Source of the DNA: Nephrocerus scutellatus
Taxonomy: Eukaryota; Arthropoda; Insecta; Diptera; Pipunculidae
Direction of reading: 5' to 3'
DNA length: 64,000 bases
NCBI GenBank assembly: GCA_947095585.1
Contig: OX352761.1
Location: forward strand, 61,580,882-61,644,881
Both the position numbers and the translations under genes were made by a program. Positions 25,319 through 37,200 of this stretch are shown piece by piece. The notes beneath the pieces were generated by a model, which searched no databases, was not told the DNA's origin, and saw only the letters and a program-made list of their open reading frames with translations. The stretch's first letter is position 1, and each line of letters begins with the position of its first letter.

Positions 25319-26170
25319 CATAGAAACAAGTCTTATAGTCACATATTAGTCCCACATTCCGAGTTTCATAGGAATCCCTTGAGAAATGGCTTGGTTCCAA
25401 AAATCCCAGACCCTATTGGCCAGATCCCATAATTTCCATAGGAACAAGTCTTATAGTCACATATTAGTCCCACATTCCGAGTTTCATAGGAATCCCTTGA
25501 GAAATGGCTTGGTTCCAAAAATCCCAGACCCTATTGGCCAGATCCCAGAATTTCCATAGGAACAAGTCTTATAGTCACATATTAGTCCTACATTCCGAGT
25601 TTCATACGAATCCCTTGAGAAATGGCTTGGTTCCAAAAGTCCCAGGCCCTATTGGCCAGATCCGAGAATTTCCATAGGAAAAAGTCTTATAGTCACATAT
25701 TAGTCCCACATTCCGAGTTTCATACGAATCCCTTGAGAAATGGCTTGGTTCCAAAAATCCCAGGCCCTATTGGCCAGATCCCAGAATTTCCATAGGAACA
25801 AGTCTTATAGTTACATATTAGTCCTACATTCCGAGTTTCATATGAATCCCTTGAGAAATGGCTTGGTTCCAAAAATCCCAGACCCTATTGGCCAGATCCC
25901 AGAATTTCCATATGAACAAGTCTTATAGTCACATATTAGTCCTACATTCCGAGTTTCATACAAATCCCTTGAGAAATGGCTTGGTTCCAAAAATCCCAGA
26001 CCCTATTGGCCAGATCCCAGAATTTCCATAGGAACAAGTCTAATAGTCACATATTGGTCCCACATTCCGAGTTTCATACGAATCCCTTGAGAAATGGCTT
26101 GGTTTCAAAAATCCCAGACCCTATTGGCCAGATCCCAGAATTTCCATAGGAACAAGTCTTATAGTCACAT
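25319..26170. repeat. Distant copy of 3895-4750
   Basis: This block carries the same series of private variants as 3895-4750, 21424 bp away: CATAGAAAC, GATCCGAG, GGAAAAAG, ATAGTTACAT, CATATGAATCCC, CATATGAACAAG, CATACAAATCCC and ATATTGGTCCC. The match breaks where TCCTACATT here faces TCCCACATT near 4750. Confidence 0.82.
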
Positions 26171-27324
26171 ATTAGTCCTACATTCCGAGTTTCATACGAA
26201 TCCCTTGAGAAATGGCTTGGTTCCAAAAATCCCAGGCCCTATTGGCCAGATCCCAGAATTTCCATAGGAACAAGTCTTATAGTCACATATTAGTCCTACA
26301 TTCCGAGTTTCATACGAATACCGTAAGAAATGGCTTAGTTCCAAAAATCCCCGGCCCTATTGGCCAGATCCCAGAATTTCCATAGGAACAAGTCTTATAG
26401 TCACATATTAGTCCCACATTCCGAGTTTCATACGAATCCCTTGAGAAATGGCTTGGTTCCAAAAATCCCAGGCCCTATTGGCCAGATCCCAGAATTTCCA
26501 TAGGAACAAGTCTTATAGTCACGTATTAGTCCCACATTCCGAGTTTCATACGAATCCCTTGAGAAATGGTTTGGTTCCAAAAATCCCAGACCCTATTGGT
26601 CAGATCCCAGAATTTCCATAGGAACAAGTCTTATAGTCGAATCTTAGTCCTACATTCCGAATTTCATGCGAATCGCTTGAGAAATTGATTTGCTCCAGAA
26701 ATTCCAGACCATAATAATCATATTCCAGAATATCCATAGGAACAAGTCTTATAGTCACATATTAGTCCCACATTCCGAGTTTCATAGGAATCCCTTGAGA
26801 AATGGCTTGGTTCCAAAAATCCCAGACCCTATTGGCCAGATCCCAGAATTTCCATAGGAACAAGTCTTATAGTCACATATTAGTCCTACATTCCGAGTTT
26901 CATAGGAATCCCTTAAGAAATGGCTTGGTTCCAAAAATCCCAGGCCCTATTGGCCAGATCCCAGAATTTCCATAGGAACAAGTCTTATAGTCACATATTA
27001 GTCCTACATTCCGAGTTTCATACGAATCCCTTGAGAAATGGCTTGGTTCCAAAAGTCCCAGGCCCTATTGGCCAGATCCCAGAATTTCCATAGGAACAAG
27101 TCTTATAGCCACATATAAGTCCCACATTCCGAGTTTCATACGAATCCCTTGAGAAATGGCTTGGTTCCTAAAATCCCAGACCCTATTGGCCAGATCCCAG
27201 AATTACCATAGGAACAAGTCTTATAGTCACATATTAGTCGTACATTCCGAGTTTCATAGGATACCCTTGAGAAATGGCTTGGTTCCAAAAATCCCAGGCC
27301 CTATTGGCCAGATCCCAGAATTTC

Positions 27325-27442
27325 CATAGGAACAAGTCTTATAGTCACATATTAGTCCCACATTCCGAATTTCATGCGAATCGCTTGAGAAATTGATTTG
27401 CTCCAGAAATTCCAGACCATAATAATCATATTCCAGAATATC
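27325..27442 (+). repeat. A/B chimeric monomer, class 2 (five copies)
   Basis: Type A sequence (CACATATTAGTCCCAC) switches to type B at CATTCCGAATTTCATGCG, about 10-15 bp upstream of the class 1 switch. It is followed by the full B tail and length is unchanged. Copies start at 27325, 36903, 42837, 46678 and 51821. The last four sit in the same neighbourhood of variants and are copies carried along by block duplication. Confidence 0.9.
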
Positions 27443-30038
27443 CATAGGAACAAGTCTTATAGTCACATATTAGTCCCACATTCCGAGTTTCATAGGAATC
27501 CCTTGAGAAATGTCTTGGTTCCAAAAATCCCAGACCCTATTGGCCAGATCCCAGAATTTCCATAGGAACAAGTCTTATAGTCACATATTAGTCCTACATT
27601 CCGAGTTTCATACGAATCCCTTAAGAAATGGCTTGGTTCCAAAAATCCCAGGCCCTTTTGGCCATATCCCAGAATTTCCATAGGAACAAGTCTTATAGTC
27701 ACATATTAGTCCTACATTCCGAGTTTCATACGAATCCCTTGAGAAATGGCTTGGTTCCAAAAGTCCCAGGCCCTATTGGCCAGATCCCAGAATTTCCATA
27801 GGAACAAGTCTTATAGCCACATATTAGTCCCACATTCCGAGTTTCATACGAATCCCTTGAGAAATGGCTTGGTTCCTAAAATCCCAGACCCTATTGGCCA
27901 GATCCCAGAATTACCATAGGAACAAGTCTTATTGTCACATATTAGTCCTACATTCCGAGTTTCATAGGATACCCTTGAGAAATGGCTTGGTTCCAAAAAT
28001 CCCAGGCCCTATTGGCCAGATCCCAGAATTTCCATAGGAACAAGTCTTATAGTCACATATTAGTCCCACATTCCGAGTTTCATACGAATCCCTTGAGAAA
28101 TGGCTTGGTTCCAAAAATCCCAGACCCTATTGGCCAGATCCCAGAATTTCCATAGGAACAAGTCTTATAGTCGAATCTTAGTCCTACATTCCGAATTTCA
28201 TGCGAATCGCTTGAGAAATTGATTTGCTCCAGAAATTCCAGACCATAATAATCATATTCCAGAATATCCATAGGAACAAGTCTTATAGTCACATATGAGT
28301 CCCACATTCCGAGTTTCATAGGAATCCCTTGAGAAATGGCTTAGTTCCAAAAATCCCCGGCCCTATTGGCCAGATCCCAGAATTTCCATAGGAACAAGTC
28401 TTATAGTCACATATTAGTCCCACATTCCGAGTTTCATACGAATCCCTTGAGAAATGGCTTGGTTCCAAAAATCCCAGGCCCTATTGGCCAGATCCCAGAA
28501 TTTCCATAGGAACAAGTCTTATAGTCACGTATTAGTCCCACATTCCGAGTTTCATACGAATCCCTTGAGAAATGGCTTGGTTCCAAAAATCCCAGGCCCT
28601 ATTGGCCAGATCCCAGAATTTCCATAGGAACAAGTCTTATAGTCACGTATTAGTCCCACATTCCGAGTTTCATACGAATCCCTTGAGAAATGGCTTGGTT
28701 CCAAAAATCCCAGACCCTATTGGTCAGATCCCAGAATTTCCATAGGAACAAGTCTTATAGTCGAATCTTAGTCCTACATTCCGAATTTCATGCGAATCGC
28801 TTGAGAAATTGATTTGCTCCAGAAATTCCAGACCATAATAATCATATTCCAGAATATCCATAGGAACAAGTCTTATAGTCACATATTAGTCCCACATTCC
28901 GAGTTTCATAGGAATCCCTTGAGAAATGGCTTGGTTCCAAAAATCCCAGACCCTATTGGCCAGATCCCAGAATTTCCATAGGAACAAGTCTTATAGTCAC
29001 ATATTAGTCCTACATTCCGAGTTTCATAGGAATCCCTTGAGAAATGGCTTGGTTCCAAAAATCCCAGGCCCTATTGGCCAGATCCCAGAATTTCCATAGG
29101 AACAAGTCTTATAGTCACATATTAGTCCTACATTCCGAGTTTCATACGAATCCCTTGAGAAATGGCTTGGTTCCAAAAGTCCCAGGCCCTATTGGCCAGA
29201 TCCCAGAATTTCCATAGGAACAAGTCTTATAGCCACATATTAGTCCCACATTCCGAGTTTCATACGAATCCCTTGAGAAATGGCTTGGTTCCTAAAATCC
29301 CAGACCCTATTGGCCAGATCCCAGAATTACCATAGGAACAAGTCTTATAGTCACATATTAGTCCTACATTCCGAGTTTCATAGGATACCCTTGAGAAATG
29401 GCTTGGTTCCAAAAATCCCAGGCCCTATTGGCCAGATCCCAGAATTTCCATAGGAACAATTCTTCTAGTCACATATTAGTCCTACATTCCGAGTTTCATA
29501 CGAATCCCTTGAGAAATGGCTTGGTTCCAAAAGTCCCAGGCCCTATTGGCCAGATCCCAGAATTTCCATAGGAACAAGTCTTTTAGTCACATATTAGTCT
29601 CACATTCCGAGTTTCATACGAATCCCTTGAGAAATGGCTTGGTTCCAAAAATCCCAGACCCTATTGGCCAGATCGCAGAATTTCCATAGGAACAAGTCTT
29701 ATAGTCGAATCTTAGTCCTACATTCCGAATTTCATGCGAATCGCTTGAGAAATTGATTTGCTCCAGAAATTCCAGACCATAATAATCATATTCCAGAATA
29801 TCCATAGGAACAAGTCTTATAGTCACATATGAGTCCCACATTCCGAGTTTCATAGGAATCCCTTGAGAAATGGCTTAGTTCCAAAAATCCCCGGCCCTAT
29901 TGGCCAGATCCCAGAATTTCCATAGGAACAAGTCTTATAGTCACATATTAGTCCCACATTCCGAGTTTCATACGAATCCCTTGAGAAATGGCTTGGTTCC
30001 AAAAATCCCAGGCCCTATTGGCCAGATCCCAGAATTTC

Positions 30039-30093
30039 CATAGGAACAAGTCTTATCGTCACATATTAGTCCCACATTCCGAGTTTGAATTTC
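30039..30093 (+). repeat. 55-bp truncated monomer
   Basis: The unit runs normally to CCGAGTTT and then jumps to GAATTTCCATAGG of the next boundary, losing 63 bp. I see no microhomology at the junction. The unit also has a private TTATCGTCAC change. The phase shifts by -63 bp downstream. Confidence 0.93.
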
Positions 30094-31084
30094 CATAGGA
30101 ACAAGTCTTATAGTCACATATTAGTCCTACATTCCGAGTTTCATAGGAATCCCTTGAGAAATGGCTTGGTTCCAAAAATCCCAGGCCCTATTGGCCAGAT
30201 CCCAGAATTTCCATAGGAACAAGTCTTATAGTCACATATTAGTCCTACATTCCGAGTTTCATACGAATCCCTTGAGAAATGGCTTGGTTCCAAAAGTCCC
30301 AGGCCCTATTGGCCAGATCCCAGAATTTCCATAGGAACAAGTCTTATAGCCACATATTAGTCCCACATTCCGAGTTTCATACGAATCCCTTGAGAAATGG
30401 CTTGGTTCCTAAAATCCCAGACCCTATTGGCCAGATCCCAGAATTACCATAGGAACAAGTCTTATAGTCACATATTAGTCCTACATTCCGAGTTTCATAG
30501 GATACCCTTGAGAAATGGCTTGGTTCCAAAAATCCCAGGCCCTATTGGCCAGATCCCAGAATTTCCATAGGAACAAGTCTTATAGTCACATATTAGTCCT
30601 ACATTCCGAGTTTCATACGAATCCCTTGAGAAATGGCTTGGTTCCAAAAGTCCCAGGCCCTATTGGCCAGATCCCAGAATTTCCATAGGAACAAGTCTTA
30701 TAGTCACATATTAGTCCCACATTCCGAGTTTCATACGAATCCCTTGAGAAATGGCTTGGTTCCAAAAATCCCAGACCCTATTGGCCAGATCCCAGAATTT
30801 CCATAGGAACAAGTCTTATAGTCGAATCTTAGTCCTACATTCCGAATTTCATGCGAATCGCTTGAGAAATTGATTTGCTCCAGAAATTCCAGACCATAAT
30901 AATCATATTCCAGAATATCCAAAGGAACAAGTCTTATAGTCACATATGAGTCCCACATTCCGAGTTTCATAGGAATCCCTTGAGAAATGGCTTGGTTCCA
31001 AAAATCCCAGACCCTATTGGCCAGATCCCAGAATTTCCATAGGAACAAGTCTTATAGTCACATATTAGTCCTACATTCCGAGTT

Positions 31085-33444
31085 TCATAGGAATCCCTTG
31101 AGAAATGGCTTGGTTCCAAAAATCCCAGGCCCTATTGGCCAGATCCCAGAATTGCCATAGGAACAAGTCTTATAGTCACATATTAGTCCTACATTCCGGG
31201 TTTCATATGAATCCCTTGAGAAATGGCTTGGTTCCAAAAATCCCAGACTCTATTGGCCAGATCCCAGAATTTCCATAGGAACAAGTCTTATAGTCACATA
31301 TTAGTCCTACATTCCGAGTGTCATACGAATCCCTTGAGATATGGCTTGGTTCCAAAAATCCCAGGCCCTATTGGCCAGATCCCAGAATTTCCATAGGAAC
31401 AAGTCTTATAGTCACGTATTAGTCCCACATTTCGAGTTTCATACGAATCGCTTGAGAAATTGATTTGCTCCAGAAATTCCAGACCATAATAATCATATTC
31501 CAGAATATCCATAGGAACAAGTCTTATAGTCACATATTAGTCCCACATTCCGAGTTTCATAGGAATCCCTTGAGAAATGGCTTGGTTCCAAAAATCCCAG
31601 ACCCTATTGGCCAGATCCCAGAATTTCCATAGGAACAAGTCTTATAGTCACATATTAGTCCCACATTCCGAGTTTCATAGGAATCCCTTGAGAAATGGCT
31701 TGGTTCCAAAAATCCCAGACCCTATTGGCCAGATCCCAGAATTTCCATAGGAACAAGTCTTATAGTCACATATTAGTCCTACATTCCGAGTTTCATACGA
31801 ATACCGTGAGAAATGGCTTAGTTCCAAAAATCCCCGGCCCTATTGGCCAGATCCCAGAATTTCCATAGGAACAAGCCTTATAGTCACATATTAGTCCCAC
31901 ATTCCGAGTTTCATACGAATCCCTTGAGAAATGGCTTGGTTCCAAAAATCCCAGGCCCTATTGGCCAGATCCCAGAATTTCCATAGGAACAAGTCTTATA
32001 GTCACGTATTAGTCCCACATTCCGAGTTTCATACGAATCCCTTGAGAAATGGCTTGGTTCCAAAAGTCCCAGGCCCTATTGGCCAGATCCCAGAATTTCC
32101 ATAGGAACAAGTCTTATAGTCACATATTAGTCCCACATTCCGAGTTTCATACGAATCCCTTGAGAAATGGCTTGGTTCCAAAAATCCCAGACCCTATTGG
32201 CCAGATCCCAGAATTTCCATAGGAACAAGTCTTATAGTCACGTATTAATCCCACATTCCGAGTTTCATACGAATCCCTTGAGAAATGGCTTGGTTCCAAA
32301 AATCCCAGGACCTATTGGCCAGATCCCAGAATTGCCATAGGAACAAGTCTTATAGTCACATATTAGTCCTACATTCCGGGTTTCATATGAATCCCTTGAG
32401 AAATGGCTTGGTTCCAAAAATCCCAGACTCTATTGGCCAGATCCCAGAATTTCCATAGGAACAAGTCTTATAGTCACATATTAGTCCTACATTCCGAGTG
32501 TCATACGAATCCCTTGAGATATGGCTTGGTTCCAAAAATCCCAGGCCCTATTGGCCAGATCCCAGAATTTCCATAGGAACAAGTCTTATAGTCACGTATT
32601 AGTCCCACATTTCGAGTTTCATACGAATCGCTTGAGAAATTGATTTGCTCCAGAAATTCCAGACCATAATAATCATATTCCAGAATATCCATAGGAACAA
32701 GTCTTATAGTCACATATTAGTCCCACATTCCGAGTTTCATAGGAATCCCTTGAGAAATGGCTTGGTTCCAAAAATCCCAGACCCTATTGGCCAGATCCCA
32801 GAATTTCCATAGGAACAAGTCTTATAGTCACATATTAGTCCCACATTCCGAGTTTCATAGGAATCCCTTGAGAAATGGCTTGGTTCCAAAAATCCCAGAC
32901 CCTATTGGCCAGATCCCAGAATTTCCATAGGAACAAGTCTTATAGTCACATATTAGTCCTACATTCCGAGTTTCATACGAATACCGTGAGAAATGGCTTA
33001 GTTCCAAAAATCCCCGGCCCTATTGGCCAGATCCCAGAATTTCCATAGGAACAAGTCTTATAGTCACATATTAGTCCCACATTCCGAGTTTCATACGAAT
33101 CCCTTGAGAAATGGCTTGGTTCCAAAAATCCCAGGCCCTATTGGCCAGATCCCAGAATTTCCATAGGAACAAGTCTTATAGTCACGTATTAGTCCCACAT
33201 TCCGAGTTTCATACGAATCCCTTGAGAAATGGCTTGGTTCCAAAAGTCCCAGGCCCTATTGGCCAGATCCCAGAATTTCCATAGGAACAAGTCTTATAGT
33301 CACATATTAGTCCCACATTCCGAGTTTCATACGAATCCCTTGAGAAATGGCTTGGTTCCAAAAATCCCAGACCCTATTGGCCAGATCCCAGAATTTCCAT
33401 AGGAACAAGTCTTATAGTCACGTATTAATCCCACATTCCGAGTT
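31085..33444. repeat. 1180-bp (10-monomer) tandem duplication, left
   Basis: Two copies abut near 32264. Markers 1180 bp apart are ATTCCGGGTTTCATATG (about 31196/32376), CCGAGTGTCATAC, GAGATATGGC, chimeric units 31392/32572 with CACATTTCGAG, GAATACCGTGAG and CACGTATTAATCCC (about 32240/33420). Copy 1 has the private change ACAAGCCTTATAG near 31873, and the junction unit has CAGGACCTATT. Confidence 0.9.
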
Positions 33445-33751
33445 TCATACGAATCCCTTGAGAAATGGCTTGGTTCCAAAAATCCCAGGCCCTATTGGCC
33501 AGATCCCAGAATTTCCATAGGAACAAGTCTTATAGTCACATATTAGTCCTACATTCCGAGTTTCATAGGAATCCCTTGAGAAATGGCTTGGTTCCAAAAA
33601 TCCCAGACCCTATTGGCCAGATCCCAGAATTTCCATAGGAACAAGTCTTATAGTCACATATTAGTCCTACATTCCGAGTTTCATACGGATCCCATGAGAA
33701 ATGGCTTGGTTCCAAAAATCCCAGACCCTATTGGCCAGATCCCAGAATTTC

Positions 33752-33870
33752 CATAGGAACAAGTCTTATAGTCACATATTAGTCCTACATTCCCAGGTTT
33801 CATACGAATCCCTTAAGAAATGGCTTGGGTCCAAAAATCCCAGACCCTATTGGCCAGATCCCAGAATTTC
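33752..33870 (+). repeat. 119-bp monomer with 1-bp insertion (nine copies)
   Basis: ATTCCGAGTTTC is replaced by ATTCCCAGGTTTC, a net +1 bp that shifts all reading frames. Copies start at 33752, 38777, 40276, 44353, 48552, 56776, 57585, 60800 and 61980. The next units often carry GGCTTGGGTCC or GGTTTCACAAAT. None occurs left of 33.7 kb, so this is a domain marker. Confidence 0.93.
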
Positions 33871-33988
33871 CATAGGAACAAGTCTTATAGTCACATATTA
33901 GTCCTACATTCCGAGTTTCATACGAATCCCTTGAGAAATGGCTTGGTTTCACAAATCCCAGACCCTATTGGCCAGATCCCAGAATTTC

Positions 33989-34088
33989 CATAGGAACAAG
34001 TCTAATAGTCACGAGTTTCATACGAATCCCTTGAGAAATGGCTTGGTTCCAAAAATCCCAGACCCTATTGGCCAGATCCCAGAATTTC
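33989..34088 (+). repeat. 100-bp monomer with 18-bp deletion (eleven copies)
   Basis: AGTCAC joins directly to GAGTTTCATACG; the 18 bp from ATATTAG to CATTCC are missing. Copies start at 33989, 34325, 39132, 39468, 40631, 40967, 44135, 44708, 45044, 48907, 49243 and, in the right domain, 57131. The copy at 34325 keeps TCTTATAG; the others mostly have TCTAATAG. In five places two copies are separated by two full monomers, giving a repeated 100+118+118+100 pattern (33989/34325, 39132/39468, 40631/40967, 44708/45044, 48907/49243). If all are descended from one deletion, the total is twelve listed starts, of which 34325 could be a converted relative. Confidence 0.92.
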
Positions 34089-34324
34089 CATAGGAACAAG
34101 TGTTATAGTCACATATTAGTCCTACATTCCGAGTTTCATACAAATCCCTTGAGAAATGGCTTGGTTCCAAAAATCCCAGGCCCTATTGGCCAGATCCCAG
34201 AATTTCCATAGGAACAAGTCTTATAGTCACATATTAGTCCTACATTCCGAGTTTCATACGAATCCCTTGAGAAATGGCTTGGTTCCAAAAGTCCCAGGCC
34301 CTATTGGCCAGATCCCAGAATTTC

Positions 34325-37200
34325 CATAGGAACAAGTCTTATAGTCACGAGTTTCATACGAATCCCTTGAGAAATGGCTTGGTTCCAAAAATCCCAGACC
34401 CTATTGGTCAGATCCCAGAATTTCCATAGGAACAAGTCTAATAGTCACATATTAGTCCCACATTCCGAGTTTCATACGAATCCCTTGAGAAATGGCTTGG
34501 TTCCAAAAATCCCAGACCCTATTGGCCAGATCCCAGAATTTCCATAGGAACAAGTGTTATAGTCACATATTAGTCCTACATTCCGAGTTTCATACAAATC
34601 CCTTGAGAAATGGCTTGGTTCCAAAAATCCCAGGCCCTATTGGCCAGATCCCAGAATTTCCATAGGAACAAGTCTTATAGTCACGTATTAATCCCACATT
34701 CCGAGTTTCATACGAATCTCTTGAGAAATGGCTTGGTTCCAAAAATCCCAGGCCCTATTGGCCAGATCCCAGAATTTCCATAGGAACAAGTCTAATAGTC
34801 ACATATTAGTCCCACATTCCGAGTTTCATACGAATCCCTTGAGAAATGGCTTGGTTCCAAAAATCCCAGACCCTATTGGTCAGATCCCAGAATTTCCATA
34901 GGAACAAGTCTAATAGTCACATATTAGTCCCACATTCCGAGTTTCATACGAATCCCTTGAGAAATGGCTTGGTTCCAAAAATCCCAGACCCTATTGGCCA
35001 GATCCCAGAATTTCCATAGGAACAAGTGTTATAGTCACATATTAGTCCTACATTCCGAGTTTCATACAAATCCCTTGAGAAATGGCTTGGTTCCAAAAAT
35101 CCCAGGCCCTATTGGCCAGATCCCAGAATTTCCATAGGAACAAGTCTTATAGTCACATATTAGTCCTACATTCCGAGTTTCATACAAATCCCTTGAGAAA
35201 TGGCTTGGTTCCAAAAATCCCAGGCCCTATTGGCCAGATCCCAGAATTTCCATAGGAACAAGTCTTATAGTCACGTATTAATCCCACATTCCGAGTTTCA
35301 TACGAATCCCTTGAGAAATGGCTTGGTTCCAAAAATCCCAGGCCCTATTGGCCAGATCCCAGAATTTCCATAGGAACAAGTCTTATAGTCACATATTAGT
35401 CCTACATTCCGAGTTTCATAGGAATCCCTTGAGAAATGGCTTGGTTCCAAAAATCCCAGACCCTATTGGCCAGATCCCAGAATTTCCATAGGAACAAGTC
35501 TTATAGTCACATATTAGTCCTATATTCCGAGTTTCATAGGAATCCCTTGAGAAATGGCTTGGTTCCAAAAATCCCAGGCCCTATTGGCCAGATCCCAGAA
35601 TTTCCATAGGAACAAGTCTTATAGTCACATATTAGTCCTACATTCCGAGTTTCATACGAATCCCTTGAGAAATGGCTTGGTTCCAAAAGTCCCAGGCTCT
35701 ATTGGCCAGATCCCAGAATTTCCATAGGAACAAGTCTTATAGCCACATATTAGTCCCACATTCCGAGTTTCATACGAATCCCTTGAGAAATGGCTTGGTT
35801 CCTAAAATCCCAGACCCTATTGGCCAGATCCCAGAATTACCATAGGAACAAGTCTTATAGTCACATATTAGTCCTATATTCCGAGTTTCATAGGAATCCC
35901 TTGAGAAATGGCTTGGTTCCAAAAATCCCAGACCCTATTGGCCAGATCCCAGAATTTCCATAGGAACAAGTTTTATAGTCACATATTAGTCCCACATTCC
36001 GAGTTTCATAGGAATCCCTTGAGAAATGGCTTGGTTCCAAAAATCCCAGACCCTATTGGCCAGATCCCAGAATTTCCATAGGAACAAGTCTTATAGTCAC
36101 ATATTAGTCCTACATTCCGAGTTTCATACGAATACCGTGAGAAATGGCTTAGTTCCAAAAATCCCCGGCCCTATTGGCCAGATCCCAGAATTTCCATAGG
36201 AACAAGTCTTATAGTCACATATTAGTCCCACATTCCGAGTTTCATACGAATCCCTTGAGAAATGGCTTGGTTCCAAAAATCCCAGGCCCTATTGGCCAGA
36301 TCCCAGAATTTCCATAGGAACAAGTCTTATAGTCACGTATTAGTCCCACATTCCGAGTTTCATACGAATCCCTTGAGAAATGGCTTGGTTCCAAAAATCC
36401 CAGACCCTATTGGTCAGATCCCAGAATTTCCATAGGAACAAGTCTTATAGTCGAATCTTAGTCCTACATTCCGAATTTCATGCGAATCGCTTGAGAAATT
36501 GATTTGCTCCAGAAATTCCAGACCATAATAATCATATTCCAGAATATCCATAGGAACAAGTCTTATAGTCACATATTAGTCCCACATTCCGAGTTTCATA
36601 GGAATCCCTTGAGAAATGGCTTGGTTCCAAAAATCCCAGACCCTATTGGCCAGATCCCAGAATTTCCATAGGAACAAGTCTTATAGTCACATATTAGTCC
36701 TACATTCCGAGTTTCATAGGAATCCCTTGAGAAATGGCTTGGTTCCAAAAATCCCAGGCCCTATTGGCCAGAGCCCAGAATTTCCATAGGAACAAGTCTT
36801 ATAGTCACATATTAGTCCTACATTCCGAGTTTCATACGAATCCCTTGAGAAATGGCTTGGTTCCAAAAGTCCCAGGCCCTATTGGCCAGATCCCAGAATT
36901 TCCATAGGAACAAGTCTTATAGTCACATATTAGTCCCACATTCCGAATTTCATGCGAATCGCTTGAGAAATTGATTTGCTCCAGAAATTCCAGACCATAA
37001 TAATCATATTCCAGAATATCCATAGGAACAAGTCTTATAGTCACATATTAGTCCTACATTCCGAGTTTCATAGGAATCCCTTGAGAAATGGCTTGGTTCC
37101 AAAAATCCCAGACCCTATTGGCCAGATCCCAGAATTTCCATAGGAACAAGTCTTATAGTCACATATTAGTCCTATATTCCGAGTTTCATAGGAATCCCTT
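34325..37200. repeat. About 2.8-kb block duplicated 14918 bp away
   Basis: The order of variants from the 100-bp unit at 34325 to about 37200 matches 49243 to about 52110 at a constant 14918-bp offset: units 34425/49343, TACCATAGG junctions 35841/50759, B 36431/51349 and chimera 36903/51821. Small differences include AATCTCTTGAG near 34715, CAAGTTTTATAG near 35969, and ATAGTCAAATATT near 50306 and ATAGTCAGATATT near 51015 on one side only. Confidence 0.83.

Larger units (their letters stand above)
23945..28560. repeat. 29-monomer (3422-bp) spaced duplication
   Basis: About 1.2 kb at 23945-25138 is repeated at 27367-28560. Shared markers are CCCTTTTGGCCATATCCC, TTATTGTCACAT, GGATACCC, B at 24729/28151 and the CACATATGAG/CCCCGGCCC unit. 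Both ends of the match fall inside chimeric units: class 2 at 27325 on the left and class 1 at 25083 on the right. Those A/B switches therefore mark the actual exchange points. Confidence 0.82.

Noticed and set aside
30731..31048. 105-codon minus-strand open frame, and a near copy at 55879-56196
   Set aside because: The longest frames in the window, but they span B plus flanking A units and lengthen only because the neighbouring unit lacks the CTTAGTTCC/CCCCGGCCC variant. They are duplicates by block copying, not evidence of selection.
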